Source: Candidatus Pacearchaeota archaeon (lineage in GTDB: Archaea > Nanobdellota > Nanobdellia > Pacearchaeales > GW2011-AR1). Taken from it: a stretch of DNA of 11,967 nt. The position numbers and the translations under genes are program-made. Below are positions 1 through 5,303 of the stretch, one piece after another. Numbering within the stretch: position 1 is the first letter of the stretch; each line of letters starts with the position of its first letter. The notes below the pieces were generated by a model. It was given only the letters and a program-made list of their open reading frames with translations. It had not been told where the DNA came from and did not search any database. The stretch covers positions 1 to 11,967 of the forward strand of contig NZDU01000004.1 in the NCBI GenBank assembly GCA_002688875.1, in the 5' to 3' direction.

Positions 1-1059
1 CAAATAAAACTTCTCAGTATTCGTATTAAAAAATCCCGCATGCCCATTATTATGCATCGCAAACTGATTAAGCCCATCAATCTTCGGAACTATCTTCTCA
101 CGTCTACCTCTTATAACTTCATCAGGACTCTTCTGCAACCTAACCCAATTCCCTTCCTCATTCCCAAGAGCCTGAATCATCAAATTATCACTATCACCTT
201 GATCAAAATTCAACCCATAAACATTACTCGGAGTAAACTGAATCGCCGGCCCATTCTCATTAACATTCGACCCCGTAACAAAAACCCCTTTCTCTTTATT
301 AAACGAAACATAAGCCCCCAGATAACTACTATCAACCTCTCCCTTAAAATCAAAATACACCCTCACCTTATCTTTATTATACATATGAAAACCAAACTCC
401 TTAAAACTAATCTCATCATAATTTCCCAGAAATGGAAGAAAATACTTCCCATCATAATAACCTAACTCCTTAAACATAAGCCCCTCATGTCTTATCGAAA
501 GACCCCCTGTTATAAAAGTAAAAGCAGTTTCCCCTTTCTTCTCATCAACAACCCTAGGTTTAACCTTATCAAAATCTACTATTTTATTACTAACTTTAAT
601 CACCGCCTCCCCATCCTTAAACCTAACCTCCGATCCAGCAGGAATCAGAACTATTTCATTCCCCAAAATAAACTCATCTTCTTTAGATGTTTTAAACTTC
701 CCCTCAACCATCTTACCATCCTTATCAAACACAAAATAAGAATCCTCTCCATCAATCTCTTCTAATCCAGTATAAACCTTCTCACCAAGATTCCCTTTAT
801 ACGTAATTTTTAAAACACTATTTTCATCAAAATTATATTTATCTCTCACATCAGATATCACCTCTTTTTTAATATTAGTTTTAATATTCACATTCCCTTC
901 CTTATCTCCAATCCCATAATCCTCACTAAATTCCAACTCAGAATCCTCTCCACCCTCCTGCCCACTAACCCCTCCAACCATCAAAACCAATATCCCAAAT
1001 ACCAAAACTACAACTATAACCTTACTCACTTTAAACATCCCAATATTCATCCTATCCAT
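1..1059 (-). CDS. Secreted protein of unknown function, C-terminus cut by window edge
   Basis: The frame is open from the start to base 1 with no stop, giving at least 353 residues, so the 3' part lies outside the window. The N-terminus has a short basic stretch (FKVSK) followed by a hydrophobic core (VIVVVLVFGILVLMVGG) and a likely cleavage near VSG-Q, which reads as a Sec signal peptide. The mature part is acidic and lacks cysteine in the visible portion. Short beta-type stretches such as SYLGAYVSFNKEKGVFVTGS suggest a beta-rich surface protein. I know of no family match. The start is uncertain: in-frame ATGs lie at 1071, 1059, 1050 and 1038. I chose 1059 because it follows the upstream stop by one base, which suits translational coupling. 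The gene shares the purine/GT-rich coding strand of the other surface genes here. The secretion call is fairly secure; the function is unknown. Confidence 0.75.
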   Translation of the reverse strand, partial: MDRMNIGMFKVSKVIVVVLVFGILVLMVGGVSGQEGGEDSELEFSEDYGIGDKEGNVNIKTNIKKEVISDVRDKYNFDENSVLKITYKGNLGEKVYTGLEEIDGEDSYFVFDKDGKMVEGKFKTSKEDEFILGNEIVLIPAGSEVRFKDGEAVIKVSNKIVDFDKVKPRVVDEKKGETAFTFITGGLSIRHEGLMFKELGYYDGKYFLPFLGNYDEISFKEFGFHMYNKDKVRVYFDFKGEVDSSYLGAYVSFNKEKGVFVTGSNVNENGPAIQFTPSNVYGLNFDQGDSDNLMIQALGNEEGNWVRLQKSPDEVIRGRREKIVPKIDGLNQFAMHNNGHAGFFNTNTEKFYL

Positions 1060-1060
1060 C

Positions 1061-1798
1061 TTAACTCTCATATCTATTAGCAAAAACAAAAACACCAACA
1101 TCCTGATTTACTTCATTCTCCTTATCCAACACATAAAAAATAATCGCATCATCTTTATACTCATACAAATCCATTTCCAAATCATATTTATTCATAACAT
1201 CCGTCAAACAATTCAAACAAATATCATCTGGAGTTTCCAATTGCAAATCAATCATCTCCCTAACAGCCTCAATAATCAAACCCAATCTAATCTGAACAAC
1301 ATACCCAAACCTCTCAAAACTATAACTATTCTCTCCCTTCTTTATCGACAATCTATAACTAACCTCAAACTCAACCCTATCATCTTCTATCTCAACTTCA
1401 CTATCAACCTCTCCACTATCAACCTCATAATCAGGAAGCTCCTCAAAATTCTTAATACACAACGGCAACAAATCATTCATATAACTCTCCAACTCCATCT
1501 CAATATCTTCCTTGCTCGGAACATAACTCCTCTCCTCATAATAATAATAAGCAACATGATTATCCGTAACCAACTCCGGAAGATCGTAATAACCCCCCGT
1601 ATTCATCACCTCATAAACCGCATCATTACTAACCTTATCCAAACATTTCAAAACAAAATTATAAACCGGCTCCACTTCCGGACTCACAACATCAATCTTC
1701 CCACTATCCCTAGCCAAAAAGAAAACCAACAAACCCCCAACTAAAACTATCCCCAAAATTACAAATACAGTTACCTGAGATTTCTTACTTACCATCAC
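1061..1798 (-). CDS. Membrane-anchored pilin-like protein, DPANN type
   Basis: The 245-residue product starts MMVSKKSQVTVFVILG and continues with a hydrophobic helix to about residue 28. This KKxQVTxFVILG pattern recalls the archaeal class III (type IV pilin-like) signal peptide and is a very common N-terminus among predicted Woesearchaeota and Pacearchaeota membrane proteins. Whether it is cleaved by a prepilin peptidase cannot be told from sequence. The rest (about 30-245) is strongly acidic, Tyr-rich and probably extracellular. It has cysteines at C52 and C114 and a C-L-N-C pair near 194-197 that could form disulfides or bind metal. The stop lies one base before the next gene, so the two are probably one transcript. 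A TATA-like box about 34 bp upstream implies a very short leader. ATG at 1795 is an equally possible start. The molecular function is unknown. Confidence 0.82.
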   Translation of the reverse strand: MMVSKKSQVTVFVILGIVLVGGLLVFFLARDSGKIDVVSPEVEPVYNFVLKCLDKVSNDAVYEVMNTGGYYDLPELVTDNHVAYYYYEERSYVPSKEDIEMELESYMNDLLPLCIKNFEELPDYEVDSGEVDSEVEIEDDRVEFEVSYRLSIKKGENSYSFERFGYVVQIRLGLIIEAVREMIDLQLETPDDICLNCLTDVMNKYDLEMDLYEYKDDAIIFYVLDKENEVNQDVGVFVFANRYES

Positions 1799-1826
1799 TC
1801 TTTTCTAAAGAGAAATACAAAATAAT

Positions 1827-1838
1827 CTATTTAAAACT
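1827..1838 (-). promoter_or_regulatory. TATA-like box for the minus-strand pair ending at base 1
   Basis: On the minus strand this reads AGTTTTAAATAG, close to the archaeal TATA consensus. Its centre is about 34 bp upstream of the ATG at 1798, predicting a start of transcription near 1806 and a leader under 10 nt. The position is seen in the sequence; promoter activity is inferred. Confidence 0.55.
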
Positions 1839-1858
1839 ATCTTGTTTTGAGGATAAAC

Positions 1859-1870
1859 CTTTTATATAAT
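1859..1870 (+). promoter_or_regulatory. TATA-like box for the first DUF2283-like gene
   Basis: CTTTTATATAAT lies about 55 bp upstream of the ATG at 1920. The usual 25-27 bp distance puts the start of transcription near 1890-1892. That is where the sequence shared with the second gene copy begins. Divergent promoters for both strands therefore share the 121-bp gap 1799-1919. Confidence 0.55.
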
Positions 1871-1890
1871 CCATCATTGTTTTATTTATG

Positions 1891-2257
1891 TTCTCTATAA
1901 CAAGGAAGATATTAAAACGATGACAAACCAAAAATTGCAGATCTATTATGATGTAGAAGAAGATATCTTAGAAATACAGATTGGTGAACCTACGGAAACC
2001 TATTATGATGAGATTGAAGATGATGTTTTCGAAGGACATGATGAACAAACAGATGAATTAAAAGGATATAAGATTTTTAATTTTAAGAAACGTGGTGGGA
2101 TGAAAAACGTTTCTATCTCTTTGCCTGCAAATGTTAGTATTTCTGCTAGTAATTAGGTTCCTACCTATTTCAAAGTTCTCTATACTTCTAAGAACCCTAC
2201 TATTTAATAAATCATCGCACCTTTTTCAGGCACTTTAGCAAGAATAAACTTCTCATT
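1891..2257. repeat. Duplicated segment, copy 1
   Basis: This segment recurs at 2551-2916 (offset 660, then 659 after a one-base deletion). It covers the 29-nt leader and entire DUF2283-like gene, the convergent gap, and the last 18 or so codons of the DUF5678-like gene. The coding part differs at 11 of 237 bases by my count, 9 of them packed into 1953-2000. The gap between the genes carries several further differences, including CAAAGTTCTC changed to CAATAAACTG. Confidence 0.9.
1920..2156 (+). CDS. DUF2283-like small protein, copy 1
   Basis: The 78-residue product begins MTNQKLQIYYDVEEDILEIQ and carries the features of DUF2283: an N-terminal I-x-Y-D-x-E-x-D-I-L-x-I strand pair, then E-P-T-E-T-Y-Y-D-E, then an acidic loop and a YKIFNFKKRGG strand. 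DUF2283 proteins are small beta-rich proteins of unknown biochemistry. In bacteria they are often found next to DUF4258 and similar small genes, and toxin-antitoxin roles have been proposed. The protein is acidic up to residue 46 with a short basic patch (KKRGGMK), fitting a neutraliser or adaptor role, though that is inference. It has its own TATA-like box and a leader of about 29 nt containing AAGGAAG, a possible weak ribosome site. It faces the DUF5678-like gene tail to tail with a 47-nt gap. The second copy at 2580 is about 97% identical in protein sequence. Confidence 0.8.
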   Translation: MTNQKLQIYYDVEEDILEIQIGEPTETYYDEIEDDVFEGHDEQTDELKGYKIFNFKKRGGMKNVSISLPANVSISASN

Positions 2258-2380
2258 AGGGTATTTATCCTGAGCCTCTTTGATTATCTCCTTAATATCA
2301 TCTCCCGAGGCAATAACACGCTCATCTAACAGGACAACCCATCTTCCCTTAATCTCACTAGAAAGAATCCCGTTTACCAT
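2204..2380 (-). CDS. DUF5678-like small protein
   Basis: The 58-residue product contains the DUF5678 pattern G-R-W-V-V-L-L-D-E-R-V-I-A-S-G-D-D, then an amphipathic helix (IKEIIKEAQDKYPNE), then the closing strand KFILAKVPEKGAMIY. DUF5678 is a short family, common in archaea, with no known function. I chose ATG 2380 over upstream ATGs at 2395, 2392 and 2389 because the TATA-like box at 2402-2411 predicts transcription starting at about 2380, which would make this a leaderless mRNA. No Shine-Dalgarno is visible for any of them. It converges on the DUF2283-like gene. A truncated copy of its last codons survives at 2863-2916, so the two genes were duplicated together. Being a toxin or antitoxin partner is only a guess from context. 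Confidence 0.75.
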   Translation of the reverse strand: MVNGILSSEIKGRWVVLLDERVIASGDDIKEIIKEAQDKYPNEKFILAKVPEKGAMIY

Positions 2381-2401
2381 AATTATCATCATCAATTATT
2401 G

Positions 2402-2411
2402 TTTATATATG
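2402..2411 (-). promoter_or_regulatory. TATA-like box for the DUF5678-like gene
   Basis: The minus strand reads CATATATAAA here. Counting 26 bp downstream lands on the ATG at 2380, so the box supports the shorter, leaderless start of that gene. Confidence 0.5.
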
Positions 2412-2462
2412 TTTTGATAAATGTAAAATACTTAAATGGCGATGGCTACATAAGTACAGCAT

Positions 2463-2560
2463 TTATAGAGAACTTTGCATAATTGACATTTCCGAAGGAA
2501 ATCGCAGCAAAGTTCCTCTCAGAGAACATTGAAATTGCATTATTTCAAAGTTCTCTATAA
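2463..2560. repeat. 98-bp segment bounded by perfect 15-bp inverted repeats
   Basis: TTATAGAGAACTTTG (2463-2477) is the exact reverse complement of CAAAGTTCTCTATAA (2546-2560). A third copy, CAAAGTTCTCTATA, lies in direct orientation at 2171-2184, in the gap of duplication copy 1. The wider 19-bp string TATTTCAAAGTTCTCTATA occurs at both 2166-2184 and 2541-2559. A shorter relative, GTTCTCTATA, opens duplication copy 1 at 1890. The layout resembles a miniature element with terminal inverted repeats. No target-site duplication or transposase is seen, so mobility is unproven. The segment has no open frame of note. Confidence 0.6.
2467..2519. other. Compound hairpin between duplicated genes
   Basis: The outer stem pairs AGAGAACTTTGC (2467-2478) with GCAAAGTTCCTCT (2507-2519), with one bulged base. 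The inner hairpin is ATTTCC-GAA-GGAAAT (2488-2502), perfect with a 3-nt loop. The left arm overlaps the left 15-bp inverted repeat, so two alternative pairings compete for the same bases. It could be a structured RNA, a terminator-like fold or a protein site; nothing decides between them. There is no T-run directly after the outer stem. Confidence 0.5.
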
Positions 2561-2579
2561 CAAGGAAGATATTAAAACG

Positions 2580-2816
2580 ATGACAAACCAAAAATTGCAG
2601 ATCTATTATGATATAGAAGAAGATATCCTAGAGATACAGATCGGCGAACCAACTCAAACATATTATGATGAGATTGAAGATGATGTTTTCGAAGGACATG
2701 ATGAACAAACAGATGAATTAAAAGGATATAAGATTTTTAATTTTAAGAAACGCGGTGGGATGAAGAACGTTTCTATCTCTTTGCCTGCAAATGTTAGTAT
2801 TTCTGCTAGTAATTAG
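2580..2816 (+). CDS. DUF2283-like small protein, copy 2
   Basis: The 78-residue product differs from copy 1 only at V12I and E26Q. I count nine further base changes, all synonymous, which suggests that both copies stayed under selection for protein sequence. A longer frame from 2529 adds 17 residues (MKLHYFKVLYNKEDIKT). I reject it because those codons overlap the conserved leader and inverted repeat, and because copy 1 starts at the equivalent of 2580. The copy-1 TATA-like box is missing. The nearest AT-rich candidate is ATTTATAG at about 2460-2467, which would give a leader of about 90 nt through the compound hairpin. Copy 2 could therefore be regulated differently or be silent. Function as for copy 1: DUF2283-like, biochemical role unknown. 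Confidence 0.75.
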   Translation: MTNQKLQIYYDIEEDILEIQIGEPTQTYYDEIEDDVFEGHDEQTDELKGYKIFNFKKRGGMKNVSISLPANVSISASN

Positions 2817-2862
2817 GTCCCTATCTATTTCAATAAACTGTATACTTCTAAGAACCTACTAT

Positions 2863-2916
2863 CTAGTAAATCATCGCACCTTTTTCAGGCACTTTAGCAA
2901 GAATAAATTTTTTATT
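2863..2916 (-). pseudogene. Truncated remnant of a DUF5678-like gene
   Basis: The minus strand encodes KKFILAKVPEKGAMIY followed by TAG, matching the C-terminus of the intact DUF5678-like protein. The penultimate codon and the stop differ from copy 1 (TAC TAG instead of TAT TAA) without changing the peptide. Upstream of the stub the frame meets a TAG within a few codons and there is no start, so no protein of this family can be made here. It marks the right edge of the 367-bp duplication. Confidence 0.8.
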
Positions 2917-2918
2917 CT

Positions 2919-3186
2919 GACTCTATTCCAGATGGATGGTGATCAATCTTCCAGAAGATAGCACTTATTCAAATGAAGAAGTTAAGTTGTTTTTTGATCA
3001 AATAAATTTTGATAAATGGATGACCTTTCTTTACGTTTTAGATATTAAATCTATGCAAAAGGATAGTTTAGAGGAAAATAAGAAATTGCCAACAACGGTG
3101 ATGATGAATTATTGGAGTATAAATACAAAGATTCAGAAACTAGTAATACCATGAAAAAGGATCTAATTGATGATAAATTTTTTTAG
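2919..3186 (+). pseudogene. Decayed, frameshifted fragment of an unrecognised gene
   Basis: A 72-codon frame with ATG at 2936 reads LPEDSTYSNEEVKLFFDQIN and then KWMTFLYVLDI, ending at 3154. Its last part (from TTVMMNYWS) looks unnatural, while the -1 frame from about 3091 reads NNGDDELLEYKYKDSETSNT and continues to a TAG at 3184-3186 in the same acidic style. The simplest view is one original frame broken by a one-base indel near 3090-3096. A third frame just upstream (DSIPDGW, 2919-2939) may be an earlier piece separated by another frameshift. The fragment begins within a few bases of the duplication's right edge, so the rearrangement probably removed its 5' end. If it is real, a short frame 2936-3154 could still be translated. 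No family is recognised. Confidence 0.5.
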
Positions 3187-3272
3187 AATTAAGAATAATT
3201 TATATTTCTAAAGAGCATAGTTCTTGGATTCCTTAGATAATAACATAATTGTAAAGTAGTAACAATAGAAAC

Positions 3273-3292
3273 ACTTAAATACCTATAAATAG
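3273..3292 (+). promoter_or_regulatory. TATA-like promoter of the three-gene ATPase cassette
   Basis: ACTTAAATAC and CTATAAATAG lie side by side here. Using 26 bp to the start of transcription, they predict start points near 3303 and 3314. Either gives a short or near-absent leader for the first gene (GTG at 3318 or ATG at 3336). No other promoter-like box with convincing spacing appears before 6833, so one transcript for all three genes is likely. Confidence 0.5.
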
Positions 3293-3335
3293 TTATCTTC
3301 CTATAAAAATAAGAAGAGTGTTGATATCAAATAAG

Positions 3336-4436
3336 ATGGCAATACCAAATTTAACAGAAATACTTACTGATTATGAATGTGAAACAAGAAAAGTTCAAGA
3401 TGGAATTATAAGTACTGTAATTAATACTGGTGATATTGAAACTATGTCTGCTTATGGGGGTTTCTTAAGCGCTCTAGATGCATATGTATCAGGTAATGAA
3501 GATTCAGGATTAGCTGGTAAATTTAATGAAGTAAAGAAAATTTTCCAATATACTTCTGAAGAAACAGATAATAGTGGTGCTGATCCTTCTGAATCTCCAA
3601 CTAATTATGTAGAACCTGGAGTAAAAGAAACTACTCCTAATAATGGCAATGCAAAAGAAGGTGGAGAATGGATTACTCAAAAAGAAGCATATGCACTATG
3701 GAGAGAAAAAGATGGAGAAGCTGGAAGGGAAGTATTAGAGGAAAATGGTTCATACTATTTTAGATTAACTAGATCTAGTGGTAAGGATGATATAATTGTT
3801 AAAGGTCAGAAAGGGGATAAATTATATAATAAGGATAGTTTATTAGAATATATTGATGCTTACGAATATCGTGGGGCAGATGCTTCTAAGAGATCTAAAG
3901 GAAATACTTCTAAGAAAAAGGGAATGGATTCTAAAAGTAATGAGGATAGTGCTAATCTTGAAATTAAAGTTGTTGATGTAAGTGCTTTGAAAAATTCTGC
4001 AATGTCAGAATATGGAGAATTTATAACTCCAAAAGAATCAATATCATTATATAGGGAAATTGAGACTGGAATTGATGGAATAGATAATTCTAAAACAAAT
4101 GATATTGCATATAGATCAAGAATATATACTATGTTAAGTAAAGGTGTCAAAACAAATAGTGAGAAAGGAAGTAGTTTAAGAATCTCAAGAGATGATTTCA
4201 TTGAGAGAATTGGTGCGAGAGTTAATAAAAAATTAGGAGTTGGTAAACCTACAAATAAGAAAAAAAAGAGAAAGTCAAGTTCTGCTAAGAAAAAAAAGTA
4301 TAAAAGATATGGGGAATATGAAGATTTGATAAAAAAAGGAAAATCTCATGATGAAGTTATAGGCTCTTTAGAAATTGAAAAGGGTGAATCTGATACCTAT
4401 CGTAGAGCTTATGCGAGATGGGGAAATAGAAAATAA
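3336..4436 (+). CDS. Basic multi-domain putative DNA-binding protein, first gene of cassette
   Basis: The product is 366 residues from ATG 3336, or 372 from GTG 3318; the start is unresolved because no strong ribosome site exists. Residues below count from 3336. An N-terminal helical region (about 1-75) is followed by a Ser/Thr/Pro/Glu/Asn-rich linker. Then comes a domain at 110-176 (GEWITQKEAYALWRE to YNKDSLLEYID), a Lys/Ser linker, and a related domain at 227-293 (GEFITPKESISLYRE to ISRDDFIERIG). The I-T-x-K-E-A opening with a closing x-S/K-R/K-D-x-L/F-x-E/x-I pattern resembles excisionase/MerR-type winged helices (HTH_17), here duplicated and diverged. A poly-Lys stretch (about 307-324) leads to a C-terminal HTH-like tail (YEDLIKKGKSHDEVIGSLEI to RRAYARW). 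I infer a DNA-tethering subunit for the ATPase encoded two genes downstream. No named family is recognised. Confidence 0.82.
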   Translation: MAIPNLTEILTDYECETRKVQDGIISTVINTGDIETMSAYGGFLSALDAYVSGNEDSGLAGKFNEVKKIFQYTSEETDNSGADPSESPTNYVEPGVKETTPNNGNAKEGGEWITQKEAYALWREKDGEAGREVLEENGSYYFRLTRSSGKDDIIVKGQKGDKLYNKDSLLEYIDAYEYRGADASKRSKGNTSKKKGMDSKSNEDSANLEIKVVDVSALKNSAMSEYGEFITPKESISLYREIETGIDGIDNSKTNDIAYRSRIYTMLSKGVKTNSEKGSSLRISRDDFIERIGARVNKKLGVGKPTNKKKKRKSSSAKKKKYKRYGEYEDLIKKGKSHDEVIGSLEIEKGESDTYRRAYARWGNRK

Positions 4437-4453
4437 ATGTATAGGTTATAAAA

Positions 4454-5302
4454 ATGAGTGGATCAAAAAGTGTTGATGAAAGAAAAGATCATGAGATATT
4501 TCATGAATATTTAGTAGCATTAGAGGATAAATCAGAATTATATGATCATTTTAAACAAGGTACTTTAGCTGATTATGCTGCTGGTAGAACTCCTATTCCC
4601 AATATTCCTCTTTCTAAGAGGCAAAAGTTATATGAGATAACTGGACTTGATATTTTTAAGGATGATTTTGATCCTAGTGAATTTGATCCAAAAAAAATGA
4701 TCTCTGGAGAACAATCTAGGCATGACTTGAAATCAAAATTAAAATATGATGGGATTAGTATTAGGCAACTTTCAAAAAATTTGAATGTGAGCAGAGATAG
4801 ACTTACAAAATATCTTGATGATAAACCTCAAAGTCAGGATGTTAAAGAAACAATTGAAAGAGGTTTAGTAAGTTATTTTTCAGATGAGAAAAATGATACT
4901 GCTGTTGTTCAAAATTTGGGATTAGTTAATAAATCATTAGATGCCTTGGCTGAAAAACCAGATTCAGTAGTATCTTTAATTAATGGTTTATATGCTTCAA
5001 TAGATGGGCTTAAGTCAGCTATTTCAGAAAAATCTCCTGACCAAATTAAGGCAGAATTACTAGTCGATCCAGAAACAAATCTTGAATCTAGAATAGGGCA
5101 AGTAACAACTGCTATTGAAATATTAGCAAATCAAGTGGATTACTTTAGAGAAGCTCCACAAGATGAAAGAGAAAAGCTTGCTGGAAAAATAGATCCTGAA
5201 TTGTGGGGATATGTTACAGGGATTTTAGGAAGAATAGATCGGCCAGCAGGCGCTGAAACAGTATTAAGATTATTGGATAGGGATAATTTAGGGAAAAAAT
5301 AA
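4454..5302 (+). CDS. Putative HTH DNA-binding protein, second gene of cassette
   Basis: The 282-residue product has two segments that read like Cro/C1-type helix-turn-helix folds. The first lies at about 28-68 and includes GTLADYAAGRTPIPN and KRQKLYEITGLDIF, like the recognition helix and following helix of phage repressors. The second lies at about 91-142, where ISIRQLSKNLNVSRDRLTKY is a good HTH core. The remaining half (about 143-282) is predicted helical, with NLESRIGQVTTAIEILANQV suggesting a coiled or oligomerising helix, and ends in a compact tail. There are no catalytic motifs, cysteines or membrane segments. It starts 17 nt after the previous stop, with only weak ribosome-site potential (AGGTT), and ends one base before the ATPase start, which argues for coupled translation. 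It could be the cassette's autoregulator or a structural DNA-binding partner; I cannot choose from sequence. Confidence 0.82.
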   Translation: MSGSKSVDERKDHEIFHEYLVALEDKSELYDHFKQGTLADYAAGRTPIPNIPLSKRQKLYEITGLDIFKDDFDPSEFDPKKMISGEQSRHDLKSKLKYDGISIRQLSKNLNVSRDRLTKYLDDKPQSQDVKETIERGLVSYFSDEKNDTAVVQNLGLVNKSLDALAEKPDSVVSLINGLYASIDGLKSAISEKSPDQIKAELLVDPETNLESRIGQVTTAIEILANQVDYFREAPQDEREKLAGKIDPELWGYVTGILGRIDRPAGAETVLRLLDRDNLGKK

Positions 5303-5303
5303 A

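Larger units (their letters stand above)
2551..2916. repeat. Duplicated segment, copy 2 (truncated at its right end)
   Basis: Matches 1891-2257. The left edge coincides with the predicted transcription start of copy 1, so the TATA-like box was not copied. The right edge falls inside the DUF5678-like gene, after which unrelated sequence begins. Copy 2 thus retains a whole DUF2283-like gene but only a stub of the DUF5678-like gene. Confidence 0.9.

Noticed and set aside
40..1744. Plus-strand open frames 40-465, 487-765 and 1241-1744
   Set aside because: They are opposite two minus-strand genes that have a signal peptide or pilin-like N-terminus, natural composition and a promoter.
2467..2530. 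Possible H/ACA guide RNA (hairpin followed by ACA at about 2526)
   Set aside because: The inner stem is only 6 bp, no kink-turn or clear guide pocket is seen, and ACA is common by chance. It is kept only as a hairpin of unknown role.
2529..2579. 17-residue N-terminal extension of DUF2283-like copy 2
   Set aside because: The codons are the untranslated leader in copy 1 and include the inverted repeat. Copy 1 begins at the equivalent of 2580.
3860..4201. Minus-strand frame with a hydrophobic translation inside the first cassette gene
   Set aside because: It is antisense to the Lys/Glu-rich coding region, which produces Leu/Phe/Ser on the other strand. It has no promoter of its own.
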